A stretch of 64,000 nucleotides of DNA from JAEXZL01 sp049943125 (GCF_049943125.1 NZ_CP188040.1:3100001-3164000), one strand, 5' to 3'; shown: positions 25,775 to 34,633, counted from the stretch's first letter. Made by a program: numbers and translations. Notes: generated by a model from the letters alone, not told the origin.

Positions 25775-28084
25775 TCATCCTTTTATCGCTAGCTTCAGCG
25801 GATTATCTTTTTGTAGAGTTACATTTTCATCGTAAATAAATAGACTTATATCTTCTCCCTGCATGAGATTGAGAAATACATTTTCTTTATTCACAGAAAC
25901 CTTTAAAAGACGATTTCTAAACATTATATTAAAGGAATATTCCTCCCAGGTTTTTGGTATAAAGGGGGAGAAGGAAAGGTCGCTTCCTCTAAGCTTCATG
26001 CCCCCAAAGCCATAAACTATTGACATCCAGGTTCCAGCCATGCTTGTGATGTGTAGACCATCATCGGTGTCATTGTTATAGTTATCTAAATCTAATCTAG
26101 CAGTTCTAAGGTATAGCTCATAAGCTTTGTCGTGGTAGCCAATTTCTCCTGCTATTATGGAGTAAATACAAGGTGATAGGGAGGACTCATGGACTGTTCT
26201 TGGTTCATAAAAGTCAAAGTTCCTCTTCTTAGTCTCTAGGTCATATTCATCACTTAAGAAAAAGAGTCCCTGTAGTACATCTGCCTGCTTGATATAGCAG
26301 GAGCGGAGAATTCTATCCCAGGACCAATTTTGGTTTAATGGGAGATCAGAAGGCTCTAAATCCTTTACCAGCTTCTGTTCCTTATCCATATATCCATCCT
26401 GCTGCTCAAATACTCCTAGGTCTTCTATCACTGGATAATACATTTTTTCAATTATTTCGCTCCAGCCTTTTAGCTCATCCTCCCATAGGTGAAGTTCATT
26501 AGTAAGCCTTGTGAAGTCAGCAAAGTATTTATCCTTTAATAAATAATAAACCTCTTCTGTATACTTAAGACACCAGCTGGCAATTCTGTTGGTGTACCAG
26601 TTGTTATTTACATTGTTCTCATATTCATTAGGTCCTGTAACTCCCAGGATCATATATTTGTCCTTGATAGGATTATAGGTTACTCTAGAGGCCCAGAACC
26701 TGCTTATTTCAGCAAGAACCTCAAAGCCGTATTCTGCTAGATGCTTCTCATCCTGAGTGTATCTTACATAGTTATAAATTGCATAGGCGATGGCACCGTT
26801 CCTGTGAATCTCTTCAAAGGTTATTTCCCACTCATTGTGACATTCCTCACCGTTCATGGTCACCATTGGATAGAGAGCTCCCTTTAAGCCAAGCTTTTCA
26901 GCATTTTCCTTCGCCTTATCCAGCTGATTATGTCTATAAATCAGTAATTGCTTAGAAATGCCTTCCTCTGCAGTGCTTAAATAGAAGGGGACGCAGTAAG
27001 CTTCAGTATCCCAGTAGGTACTACCGCCATATTTTTCTCCTGTAAAACCTTTAGGGCCAATATTTAGTCTAGGATCCTCACCGGTGTATGTTTGATTCAA
27101 TTGGAAGATATTAAAGCGAATAGCCTGCTGAGCTGCCGTATCTCCCTTTATTACTATATCGCTGTGCTTCCAATGCTCATTCCAGGCACCCTTATGGTCA
27201 TTAAATAAATGATTAAAGCCCTTGCTTGAGGCATCTCTCAAGAAGTCGTAAGCCTTGTCCAAAAGTATAGAGTTATCGAAATATCTGTTGCTAACTACTG
27301 AAACATATTTATAAATAGTTAAGGTATCCTTTTGATTTATATCTACATTAAAGGTAGAGGCTGCATATTTTTCATTAAGATAGGTCTCAGGCTGTAGACT
27401 TAAGGTGGTGTCATTAACCATAGCTGTATAGGTTGAAGCCCAGGAAACTCTAAAGGCAGTCTTTTTTGTTTCCATGGTTAGGTCTAAGGTATCTTCAGCT
27501 GCATTCTTGCTTATCTCATTCCAGAAGTATTCATTGTAGTTGGAATCTTCATTTTTAATCAAGCCATCTAAGTAGGGGGTTACGGTAACGGTTCCATTAA
27601 AGTTTAAAGGAGTTACCTTATATCTAATCGCTGCAATCTCTTTATAAGCCATGCTTATAAATCTCATTGCTTCAACCTTTATTTCCTTATCCTCACGATC
27701 AACATAGATGAAGCTTCTTAGTAAATAGCCTTCCTGCATGTTAAGTATACGTTTAAATTCTTTGATTTCTTTTGCCTTAGCTAAGTCTAAAGGCATGCCA
27801 TTAATTTTTATAGATATACCAATAAAATTAGTGGAATTGGGAACCTTTGCAAAGTATTCTGGATATCCATTCTTCCACCAGCCAACTCTAGTTTTATCGG
27901 GATAGTATACACCAGCTATATAGGTGCCCTGAAGATAGTCGCCGCTGTAGTCCTCTTCAAAGTTTCCTCTTCCTCCCATATTACCGTTGCCTAGGCTAGT
28001 TAAGCTTTCGTAAAGCCTATTTTCTTCAGGGTGGAAGCCTTCTTCGATGATATTCCAGTCATGATGTGTAATGTAACTTTTCAT
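25775..28084 (-). CDS. mapA: Glycoside hydrolase family 65, maltose phosphorylase
   Basis: Cleaves maltose with phosphate to beta-glucose 1-phosphate and glucose. 769 residues, matching the family. Visible: YWDTEAYCVPFYL in the (alpha/alpha)6 barrel, CHNEWEITFEEIHRNGAIAY, the acid catalyst Glu487 in GPNEYENNVNNNWYTN, and the phosphate-binding HESSLSP. These segments resemble maltose rather than trehalose or kojibiose phosphorylases, but specificity cannot be proven by eye. The ribosome site is AGAGGTG. A cre-like operator lies 30 bases upstream. No beta-phosphoglucomutase gene is nearby, though the pathway needs one. Confidence 0.9.
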   Translation of the reverse strand: MKSYITHHDWNIIEEGFHPEENRLYESLTSLGNGNMGGRGNFEEDYSGDYLQGTYIAGVYYPDKTRVGWWKNGYPEYFAKVPNSTNFIGISIKINGMPLDLAKAKEIKEFKRILNMQEGYLLRSFIYVDREDKEIKVEAMRFISMAYKEIAAIRYKVTPLNFNGTVTVTPYLDGLIKNEDSNYNEYFWNEISKNAAEDTLDLTMETKKTAFRVSWASTYTAMVNDTTLSLQPETYLNEKYAASTFNVDINQKDTLTIYKYVSVVSNRYFDNSILLDKAYDFLRDASSKGFNHLFNDHKGAWNEHWKHSDIVIKGDTAAQQAIRFNIFQLNQTYTGEDPRLNIGPKGFTGEKYGGSTYWDTEAYCVPFYLSTAEEGISKQLLIYRHNQLDKAKENAEKLGLKGALYPMVTMNGEECHNEWEITFEEIHRNGAIAYAIYNYVRYTQDEKHLAEYGFEVLAEISRFWASRVTYNPIKDKYMILGVTGPNEYENNVNNNWYTNRIASWCLKYTEEVYYLLKDKYFADFTRLTNELHLWEDELKGWSEIIEKMYYPVIEDLGVFEQQDGYMDKEQKLVKDLEPSDLPLNQNWSWDRILRSCYIKQADVLQGLFFLSDEYDLETKKRNFDFYEPRTVHESSLSPCIYSIIAGEIGYHDKAYELYLRTARLDLDNYNNDTDDGLHITSMAGTWMSIVYGFGGMKLRGSDLSFSPFIPKTWEEYSFNIMFRNRLLKVSVNKENVFLNLMQGEDISLFIYDENVTLQKDNPLKLAIKG

Positions 28085-28113
28085 ATAATTTACACCTCTC
28101 TTGCTGTTTATAG

Positions 28114-28127
28114 TGCAAACGCTTGCA
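28114..28127. promoter_or_regulatory. cre / LacI-family operator upstream of maltose phosphorylase
   Basis: TGCAAACGCTTGCA fits every fixed position of the catabolite-responsive element TGNAANCGNWWNCA and has the central CG of LacI-family sites. CcpA or the MalR-like regulator at 23070 could bind it. Its place just upstream of the start suggests repression by blocking transcription. Confidence 0.8.
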
Positions 28128-28369
28128 TAAAATAAAAATGATTACTAAATATTAAACATGATATTATAATCCTAACATCACTTTTGCTAAAACACAAGTA
28201 AATTTAGAGAAATATTTCCTGTTATGATTTTATTTAGCATAGGAAGTTTTAAGTTTAGTGCAAATATTTATTTTATTCAGAATATATAGGAAAAATAGAA
28301 GGAATTAAAGAAGGTTTGTAGTATATATATTATTGTGGATACATTCAAATTTTGGGAGGTACGAATAAC

Positions 28370-28615
28370 ATGCACAGATTATTTTACTGCTTAGATTGTA
28401 AAAGGGTTTTTAAAAATGAGGAAAGCTGTCAGTACTGCAGTAGCACCAATGTAAAGGATATCAAGAAGAATAGTCCTGTAAACATTCTTGGTACTAAGCA
28501 AAAAGGGAGAGTTTTGAAGGTTTTAGATGGCAGTGCAAAGCTTATCATGATTAATGAAGCTAATGAGCAGCTTATTAAAGAATATAAGGCTGAAGAGCTT
28601 AAAAAGGTATTATAG
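28370..28615 (+). CDS. Small zinc-ribbon protein
   Basis: 81 residues, no function recognised. The first third has two CxxC pairs (YCLDCKR and CQYCSS) spaced as in a zinc ribbon; the rest is a small beta-rich charged domain (ILGTKQKGRVLKVLDGSAKLIMIN). The ATG at 28370 is preceded by GGGAGGT; the in-frame TTG at 28352 lies upstream of that site. A terminator follows directly, so it is probably a single-gene unit. Confidence 0.75.
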   Translation: MHRLFYCLDCKRVFKNEESCQYCSSTNVKDIKKNSPVNILGTKQKGRVLKVLDGSAKLIMINEANEQLIKEYKAEELKKVL

Positions 28616-28622
28616 TTAAAAG

Positions 28623-28672
28623 GCGTGGTCCAAGTCCCTTAGGGAATTAGACCACGCTGTATCATTTTTTTT
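28623..28672. terminator. Terminator between zinc-ribbon gene and TSUP permease
   Basis: Outer stem GCGTGGTC (28623-28630) with GACCACGC (28650-28657) enclosing a small inner hairpin around CCCTTAGGG, followed on the + strand by a run of eight T. The convergent gene ends at 28675. Confidence 0.88.
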
Positions 28673-28674
28673 AC

Positions 28675-29424
28675 CTATACTAAATTAAAAAGCATTTTTA
28701 TAGCAACTCCTAGGGACATAAGAATAAATATAGGCTTTATAAGCTTGTTTCCTTTATTTAAGGCTGTCTTGGCACCTAGCTGTGCTCCTAAAATCATAAA
28801 AATTCCTATGATTACTCCAAATTTGTAATTGATTTTACCACTTAAAGCAAAGGTTATAAGTGATGCTAGATTACTGACAAAGTTCATTACCTTTGCATTG
28901 CCACTAGCATGGACAAAATCCAGCTTAAATATGTATATTAGGCCAAATATGATAAAGGAACCTGTTCCAGGGCCGAAGAAGCCATCATAGAAGCCCAGGG
29001 AAAAGCCTAAGGCAAGACCTGCAAATAAGGTTTTTTTAGTTAAGCCCTTATAGTTGTGAGAAATACCGATGTCCTTAGAAAATATGGTATAAAAGCCTAC
29101 TAATAGTATTAAAAGCATTACTATGGGATATAAAAAGCTTTGATCAATCAACAATACAGTTTTTACACCCAGCACTGCGCCGATAAATACCAGAGGTATA
29201 ACCAGCTTTAAAAATTCAAAATTTACCTTTCCTGCTTTTATGAACCTGTAGGAGCTGGTAAAGGATCCTGTGGTGGAAGCAAATTTATTGGTACCTAAAG
29301 CTAGATGAGGGGGAAAACCAGCTAAAAGATATGCTGGAACTGTAATTAGACCTCCACCTCCAGCAATGGCATCGATGAAGGCTGCTATAAAACCCATAGT
29401 GCATAAAAAAATTAACTGTATCAT
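28675..29424 (-). CDS. TSUP/TauE-SafE family permease
   Basis: 249 residues with about eight membrane segments and the two family repeats, including FIDAIAGGGGLITVPAYLLAG and later GFYDGFFGPGTGSFIIFG. Members export or import sulfite, sulfonates or other organic anions; the substrate is unknown. The ATG at 29424 has AAAGGAGA 7 bases upstream; the longer frame to 29487 lacks a site. It is divergent from the SAM-riboswitch-controlled metNIQ operon, which hints at a link to sulfur metabolism but does not prove it. Confidence 0.9.
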   Translation of the reverse strand: MIQLIFLCTMGFIAAFIDAIAGGGGLITVPAYLLAGFPPHLALGTNKFASTTGSFTSSYRFIKAGKVNFEFLKLVIPLVFIGAVLGVKTVLLIDQSFLYPIVMLLILLVGFYTIFSKDIGISHNYKGLTKKTLFAGLALGFSLGFYDGFFGPGTGSFIIFGLIYIFKLDFVHASGNAKVMNFVSNLASLITFALSGKINYKFGVIIGIFMILGAQLGAKTALNKGNKLIKPIFILMSLGVAIKMLFNLV

Positions 29425-29655
29425 TATTATTCTCCTTTTGGACAAACTATAATGATTATACCATGGTTTAGGTAAAAATATACACATTAAAAGTATGATT
29501 GCATTACTGTATATTTATAACATATACTATTGACGATTTATTTATAGATTTATTGTTAAGTTATCAAAGTAAACAATTTCAATGAGGAATGTTATTGTTA
29601 TGTTAGTAAAAAATAGGCTGTATTAATATTTTGTTAAAAAACATTCTTTTATCTA

Positions 29656-29684
29656 TTGTATTTTTATCCATAACTTATTATAAT
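29656..29684 (+). promoter_or_regulatory. Promoter of the metNIQ operon
   Basis: TTGTAT at 29656-29661 and TATAAT at 29679-29684 with a 17-base spacer. The predicted start near 29691 is about 20 bases before the SAM aptamer. Confidence 0.75.
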
Positions 29685-29712
29685 CTATTTATACAAAAAA
29701 ATAATTGATGAT

Positions 29713-29810
29713 CTTATCAAGAGAGGTGGAGGGACTGGCCCTGTGAAGCCCGGCAACCGGTATGTAAATACATCGGTGCCAATTCCTACAGCATTTTGCT
29801 GATAGATAAG
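29713..29810 (+). ncRNA. SAM-I (S-box) riboswitch aptamer
   Basis: The class I S-adenosylmethionine riboswitch. Conserved pieces in order: CTTATCAAGAGAGGTGGAGG, ACTGGCCC, GAAGCCCGGCAACC, CGGTGCCAATTCC and a closing GATAAG that pairs with the first CTTATC to form P1. It precedes an intrinsic terminator and metNIQ, so high SAM should stop transcription. Confidence 0.97.
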
Positions 29811-29830
29811 AATAAATTGAGAGCCTTAAT

Positions 29831-29860
29831 GCCGAAGTTTATTCTTCGGCTTTTTATTTT
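29831..29860 (+). terminator. Riboswitch-controlled terminator of metNIQ
   Basis: GCCGAAG (29831-29837) pairs with CTTCGGC (29844-29850), followed by TTTTTATTTT. A competing antiterminator is visible: 29808-29816, which includes the 3' strand of P1, can pair with 29838-29846. SAM binding holds P1 and frees the terminator. Confidence 0.93.
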
Positions 29861-29917
29861 GTATAATTACATAATTATTCATTCTATAGCTACATAACAA
29901 TTTTAGGGGGAACATTT

Positions 29918-30874
29918 GTGATTGAAATCGAGAACTTATACAAAAATTATCAGGAGTTTCAGGTTCTTAAGGATATTTCCTTTTCTATAAAAGAAGGTGA
30001 AATCTTTGGGATAATAGGCCGCAGTGGAGCAGGCAAGTCTACTCTCTTAAGATGTATTAATGGATTAGAGGGATATGACAAGGGAAAGGTTAGTGTCATG
30101 GGCAAGGAGATAGCCTCTCTTAAGGAGAAGGAGCTTAGAAATCTTCGAAAGGATTTAGGAATGATTTTTCAAAGCTTTAACCTCCTAGAAAGAAAAAATG
30201 TCTATGATAACATAGCTCTTCCCATGGAAACCTGGGGGATAAATAAGGGGGAGATAGATAATAGGGTTAGAGAGCTTCTCAAGCTTGTAGGTCTTGAGGA
30301 CAAAGAAAAAGCCAAGCCTAAGAACCTCAGTGGGGGACAGAAGCAGAGGGTGGCTATAGCCAGGGCCTTAGCATTAAACCCAAAGGTTCTTTTATGTGAT
30401 GAAGCAACCTCAGCCTTAGATCCAAGCATAACTAAAGAAATTCTTGAATTACTTAAGGATATTAATAGAAAGCTAGGCATTACCATAGTGGTTGTTACTC
30501 ATCAGATGGAGGTAGTAAAGGAGGTCTGTGAGAGGGTAGCTCTGCTGGAGGATGGCAGATTAAAGGCTTTGGGTGATTGCAGTGAGCTGTTTTTGCAGCC
30601 TAATAATGAACTAAAAAGATTTTTAGGTGAGGAAGAGGTACTTCCTTCCTATGGAGTAAATATAAAAATATTCTTCCCAAAAGAATATAGCGAATCAACT
30701 ATAATAACCAGTATGGCTAGGGCACTAAATATAGATTTTTCAATTGTATGGGGAAAGCTAGAAAAGTTTAGAGAGGATGTACTGGGTTCTCTGGTTATTA
30801 ATGTTAAGAGGGAAGATGAAGGTAAGGTGTTAAATTACCTTTTAGAAAAGTCAATAAACTGGGAGGTTATGTAG
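29918..30874 (+). CDS. metN: Methionine ABC transporter ATP-binding protein
   Basis: 318 residues. ABC ATPase domain with Walker A GRSGAGKST (about 34-42), Q-loop MIFQSFNLL, signature LSGGQKQRVAIARAL and Walker B VLLCDEATSALDP. The C-terminal ~80 residues form the NIL/ACT-like domain that senses intracellular methionine in MetN. The start is GTG with TAGGGGGA upstream. It heads metNIQ under the SAM-I riboswitch. Confidence 0.97.
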   Translation: MIEIENLYKNYQEFQVLKDISFSIKEGEIFGIIGRSGAGKSTLLRCINGLEGYDKGKVSVMGKEIASLKEKELRNLRKDLGMIFQSFNLLERKNVYDNIALPMETWGINKGEIDNRVRELLKLVGLEDKEKAKPKNLSGGQKQRVAIARALALNPKVLLCDEATSALDPSITKEILELLKDINRKLGITIVVVTHQMEVVKEVCERVALLEDGRLKALGDCSELFLQPNNELKRFLGEEEVLPSYGVNIKIFFPKEYSESTIITSMARALNIDFSIVWGKLEKFREDVLGSLVINVKREDEGKVLNYLLEKSINWEVM

Positions 30875-30875
30875 G

Positions 30876-31520
30876 ATGGAGTACTTTGACTTAATTAAAG
30901 AAGCATTATTTGAAACCTTATATATGGTAGGGATAGCTACTGTACTTGCTGTTTTGATTGGCTTAATACCTGCTGTAATTTTGACTTATACCTCTCCTAC
31001 AGGACTTAGACCAAACAGTAAGATTTACGGTGTTCTGGATTTTATCATTAATGTATTAAGATCCTTCCCATTTATAATACTTATGGTAGCTGTAGTGCCT
31101 GTAACTAGAGCAATTGTAGGAAAATCCATTGGAACAAATGCTGCAATAGTACCTTTAACCATAGCTGCGGCACCCTTTGCAGCCAGGGTAATAGAAAGCT
31201 CTCTTAGAGAGGTTAGTCCTGGAGTTATTGAAGCAGCTAGATCTTTTGGGGCAAGCAATTTTCAAATCCTTACTAAGGTTATGCTGAAGGAGGCTCTTCC
31301 TTCCATCATCCTTGGTATAACCCTTACAGTTATAAGCGTCGTAAGCTATTCAGCCATGGCCGGTGCTGTAGGTGGGGGAGGTCTTGGAGATGTGGCAGTA
31401 AAGTATGGCTACTATCGTTTTAAAACAGAAGTAACAGTATATACAGTAATTATTTTGATTATACTTGTCCAGGGAATTCAATCCTTAGGCAACTTAATAT
31501 ATAAAAAGATGACTAAATAA
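30876..31520 (+). CDS. metI: Methionine ABC transporter permease
   Basis: 214 residues, five to six membrane segments, with the ABC permease EAA loop (EVSPGVIEAARSFGASNFQI). Forms the membrane channel of the MetNIQ importer. It starts one base after the metN stop, so translation is coupled. Confidence 0.97.
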   Translation: MEYFDLIKEALFETLYMVGIATVLAVLIGLIPAVILTYTSPTGLRPNSKIYGVLDFIINVLRSFPFIILMVAVVPVTRAIVGKSIGTNAAIVPLTIAAAPFAARVIESSLREVSPGVIEAARSFGASNFQILTKVMLKEALPSIILGITLTVISVVSYSAMAGAVGGGGLGDVAVKYGYYRFKTEVTVYTVIILIILVQGIQSLGNLIYKKMTK

Positions 31521-31534
31521 AAGGAGGAGTTTAT

Positions 31535-32353
31535 ATGAAGAAAATAGCCACATTATTATTAGCAGCATTATTAACTGTTGGACTTACAGGATGTGCACAG
31601 GAAAAGGCATCCGGTGATGGAGATAAGAGCACTGGAGAAGATAAGACAATTGTTATAGGAGCGAGCATAACCCCTCATAAGGACATCATTGAAGCTGCTA
31701 TACCTGGGCTGGAGGAGAAAGGCTATAAGGTAGAAATTGAAGTCTTTGAAGATTATGTGCTTCCTAATACTGCTTTGGCTGATGGAGATTTAGATGCAAA
31801 CTTCTTTCAGCATGTGCCTTATTTAGAAAACATGGCTTCTGAGCAGGACCTTGATATAACATGGACTGTTAAGGTTCATATTGAGCCAATGGGAGTATAT
31901 TCTGATAAATTAACTAAGCTTGATGAGCTAGAAGAAGGAGCAGAGATTGTTATACCTAATGATCCGAGTAACGGTTCTAGAGCTTTATTATTACTAGAGA
32001 AGGCTGGAGTTATAAAATTAAAGGATGTAGAGCAGCCAAGCATAATAGATATAGCTGAAAATCCAAAGAACATAGAGTTTACTGAGCTGGATGCACCTCA
32101 GCTTCCTAGAGCTCTTCAGGATGTAGCTGCTGCAGTTATCAATACAAATTATGCTCTTGAGGCAGATTTAAACCCACTAAAGGATGCATTATTTTTAGAA
32201 GATAGTGATTCACCTTATGCTAATGTTATAGCAGTAAGAACTGAGGATAAGGAATCACAGAAGATTAAGGACTTATCAGAAGCAATGAATTCTGAGGCTG
32301 TTAAAAAATATATAGAAGAGACCTATAAGGGAAGCATAGTTCCTGCTTTCTAA
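31535..32353 (+). CDS. metQ: Methionine-binding lipoprotein
   Basis: 272 residues of the NlpA family. The signal peptide ends in the lipobox LTGC, so Cys20 is lipidated and holds the protein on the outer face of the membrane. NlpA features: IVIGASITPHKDIIEA, YVLPNTALADGDLDANFFQH and AAAVINTNYALEADLNP. It delivers L- or D-methionine to MetI. The ribosome site is AAGGAGG. Confidence 0.97.
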   Translation: MKKIATLLLAALLTVGLTGCAQEKASGDGDKSTGEDKTIVIGASITPHKDIIEAAIPGLEEKGYKVEIEVFEDYVLPNTALADGDLDANFFQHVPYLENMASEQDLDITWTVKVHIEPMGVYSDKLTKLDELEEGAEIVIPNDPSNGSRALLLLEKAGVIKLKDVEQPSIIDIAENPKNIEFTELDAPQLPRALQDVAAAVINTNYALEADLNPLKDALFLEDSDSPYANVIAVRTEDKESQKIKDLSEAMNSEAVKKYIEETYKGSIVPAF

Positions 32354-32363
32354 GGTGAAGCTA

Positions 32364-32395
32364 AAGGAGACAAGGTAACTTGTCTCCTTGTTTAC
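32364..32395 (+). terminator. Terminator after metQ
   Basis: Perfect 11-bp stem AAGGAGACAAG (32364-32374) with 32379-32389, GTAA loop, ending in a short T-rich tail. Confidence 0.8.
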
Positions 32396-32448
32396 TCTAG
32401 AAAAGAAATATAGTATAGTTATTAACAGAGGAGAATAAGGAGGTAGCA

Positions 32449-32871
32449 ATGGATAATAATTTAGAGAACTCTTTAAATGAATCTTTAGAAGAAAAGAATG
32501 AAACAATGGAAGAAACAATGGAGAATCAGAAAGAAACCATCGGGCAAGAGGAAGCAGCATCAGCTGGTGAATCGCAATTAGAAGATGATCATAATAAAAA
32601 GGACAAAGAAGACACAAGCTTTATTCAATTACTAATAGCAAGCTTTGCTGATGTTACAGCTATCAGTGCCTTGACCTTTATAGGTATTTTTTTATTTAAG
32701 CTGATATTAAAGGTTGGAGGCTGGAGGGTGAAAGCTGGCAGCGATATTATAATATATCTTATAGCTTTTATTATAATGTCCATAATATATGCACCCATAT
32801 GTGCAAAAACTAAGCTTGGGGCAACCATAGGACAGAAGCTGTTCTATCTTAAGCTGAAAAAAGAAGATTAA
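32449..32871 (+). CDS. RDD family membrane protein
   Basis: 140 residues. A very acidic, Glu/Asn-rich cytoplasmic N-terminus (about 1-62) is followed by two membrane segments (about 70-90 and 98-120) and the RDD-like ending KTKLGATIGQKLFYLKLKKED. The function of RDD proteins is mostly unknown; some are linked to ion homeostasis. The ribosome site is AAGGAGGT. It lies 25 bases before the RNA methyltransferase gene and may be co-transcribed with it. Confidence 0.82.
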   Translation: MDNNLENSLNESLEEKNETMEETMENQKETIGQEEAASAGESQLEDDHNKKDKEDTSFIQLLIASFADVTAISALTFIGIFLFKLILKVGGWRVKAGSDIIIYLIAFIIMSIIYAPICAKTKLGATIGQKLFYLKLKKED

Positions 32872-32896
32872 AGAGTAAATTACAAAGGAGAAGCAG

Positions 32897-34255
32897 ATGA
32901 AAAAGGGGTCAGAAATTCAGTTAAAAATCACAGACATGGAGTTTCCATCAATAGGCACAGCAGAAGTAGAGGGACAAAAATTTAATGTTAAAAATGCTTT
33001 CCCGGGAGAAGTGGTTAAGGGCAGACTTTCCAAGTACAAAAAGGGAATTGGAGAGGTAAGATACCTAGAGCTCTTAGAAAAACCATCCTATGAAGTGGAT
33101 CCACCCTGCCCACACTATGATTTGTGCGGTGGCTGTATCAGCCAGCAGGTTCCCTATGATAAGCAGCTGGAGTTTAAAGAGATGCAGATTAAGAAGCTCT
33201 TTGAAAAGGCTGAGCTTTCCATGGGAGAGTATCTTGGTATTGAAGGAAGTCCTTCTCAGTGGGCCTATAGAAACAAGATGGAATTTACCTTCGGTGATAT
33301 GGAGAAGGGCGGAGAGCTGAACCTTGGTATGCACGTTAAAGGTCAGAGCTTTTCAATTCTTTCTGTACTCCACTGCCTCATAGTAGACGAGGATTTCAGG
33401 ACAATACTAGAAGCAACTCTACTTTATTTCAGAAAGACAGGGCTTCCTCATTACCATATAATGAAGAGAGAAGGCTTCCTAAGAAATTTAGTAATAAGAA
33501 AAGGGTACTTTACCGGTGAAATCATGGTAAACCTAGTTACCACAACTCAGGTTTCCTTTGATTTAAGCGATTATTTGGCCCTTCTAAATAGCTTAGAGCT
33601 TTCAGGAAAGCTGACAACAGTAATTCATACAGAAAACAATTCCTTCTCCGATGCCATAGTACCGGAAAAGGTAAATATACTTCAAGGAAAAGGCTATATC
33701 ACAGAAAAGCTTCTAGGCTTAACCTTCAAGATTTCTCCCTTTTCCTTCTTCCAGACTAACTCAGCTGGAGCAGAAAAGCTGTATTCCATCGTGAGAGACT
33801 TCCTAGGTTCCGCTGAGGATCTTACAGTCTTTGACCTATATTGCGGCACTGGAACTATAGGGCAGATAACAGCTCCTACAGCAAAGGAAGTCATAGGAAT
33901 AGAGCTCATCGAAGAAGCAGCCAAAGCAGCCAACGAAAACGCAAAGCTCAACGGCCTTGATAACTGCAACTTCATAGCAGGAGATGTCACTAAGGTGATC
34001 AAAACCATAGACAAAAAGCCAGACGTAATCATCCTGGATCCTCCAAGAAGCGGAGTGCATCCAAAGGCTCTAGAATATGTAGTTGAATTTGATGCTAAGG
34101 AAATAATATACGTTTCCTGCAATCCTAAAACTCTAGTGATTGATTTGAAGTATCTAATAGAGAAGGGATATAGGGTGGAGAAGACTATATTGAAGGATAT
34201 GTTTCCTAATACTCCACATTGTGAAAGTATTTGTAGGCTTGTGAAGGGACGCTAA
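32897..34255 (+). CDS. rlmD: RlmD/TrmA-family RNA (uracil-5-)-methyltransferase
   Basis: 452 residues. N-terminal TRAM-like OB fold, then the 4Fe-4S cysteines (CPHYDLCGGCISQ), then the SAM-dependent methyltransferase domain with DLYCGTGTIG, DPPRSGVHP and the catalytic Cys in YVSCNPKTL. Methylates uridine in 23S rRNA or tRNA; Firmicutes often have several paralogues (RlmD, RlmCD), so the exact site is uncertain. The ribosome site is AAAGGAG. Confidence 0.93.
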   Translation: MKKGSEIQLKITDMEFPSIGTAEVEGQKFNVKNAFPGEVVKGRLSKYKKGIGEVRYLELLEKPSYEVDPPCPHYDLCGGCISQQVPYDKQLEFKEMQIKKLFEKAELSMGEYLGIEGSPSQWAYRNKMEFTFGDMEKGGELNLGMHVKGQSFSILSVLHCLIVDEDFRTILEATLLYFRKTGLPHYHIMKREGFLRNLVIRKGYFTGEIMVNLVTTTQVSFDLSDYLALLNSLELSGKLTTVIHTENNSFSDAIVPEKVNILQGKGYITEKLLGLTFKISPFSFFQTNSAGAEKLYSIVRDFLGSAEDLTVFDLYCGTGTIGQITAPTAKEVIGIELIEEAAKAANENAKLNGLDNCNFIAGDVTKVIKTIDKKPDVIILDPPRSGVHPKALEYVVEFDAKEIIYVSCNPKTLVIDLKYLIEKGYRVEKTILKDMFPNTPHCESICRLVKGR

Positions 34256-34455
34256 GGCTCAGAGAAGTATTAGTGCCACTCATGCAAGGGACGTCCAAGT
34301 GAACCGTATCTATCTTCCGTTGGAAACGGCCTACTGCTGAGTGTGTGGTGAAGATAGTAAAGAATTAGGTTTATATCAAAGGGTTTGATGGTCTTTAATT
34401 AAATATTGTAGTGTATTTTATATTCCCCCAGGCTTAGGCTTGGGGATTTTTGATT
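34256..34455 (+). other. Structured intergenic stretch, possible RNA, with terminator
   Basis: No gene is seen in 34256-34633. The first 200 bases are less AT-rich than the other spacers and hold several pairings: CTATCTTC (34310-34317) with GAAGATAG (34350-34357), an internal hairpin CCGTT/AACGG (34317-34329), and CACTCA (34277-34282) with TGAGTG (34338-34343), which would cross the first helix as in a pseudoknot. A terminator-like hairpin with a TTTTT tail closes it at 34423-34451. It may be a trailer of rlmD or a separate small RNA; I recognise no known family. Confidence 0.45.
34423..34455 (+). terminator. Terminator-like hairpin downstream of rlmD
   Basis: TCCCCC-AGGC pairs with GCTTGGGGA (one bulge) around a TTAG loop, followed by TTTTTGATTT. 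It lies about 170 bases after the rlmD stop codon. Confidence 0.75.
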
Positions 34456-34532
34456 TACTAGGGCCAGATTTTAAGCATAAATGACATGAAGTTATACTAT
34501 TTACATTTATGGAATAAAATGTTATTATTAAA

Positions 34533-34552
34533 ACATACCAAATGGTCGGTTT
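34533..34552. promoter_or_regulatory. Possible TetR-family operator
   Basis: ACCA-AA-TGGT (34537-34546) is a perfect short palindrome within ACATACCAAATGGTCGGTTT, resembling TetR-family sites of the ACC-GGT type. It is 80 bases upstream of the VOC gene, and a TetR gene follows downstream. Weak evidence on its own. Confidence 0.35.
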
Positions 34553-34633
34553 ATAGAGTTGTTAACATAAATCTGGTTATGATGTATCGAGTACAATGCG
34601 AAATGACTATCTACACTATAAGGAGGACAGAAC

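Noticed and set aside
33074..34122. Several open frames on both strands inside rlmD
   Set aside because: All are shadows of a gene with intact methyltransferase motifs.
34256..34455. T-box leader, tRNA or group II intron end
   Set aside because: No specifier/T-box sequence, no tRNA cloverleaf, and no recognisable domain V hairpin or reverse transcriptase nearby.
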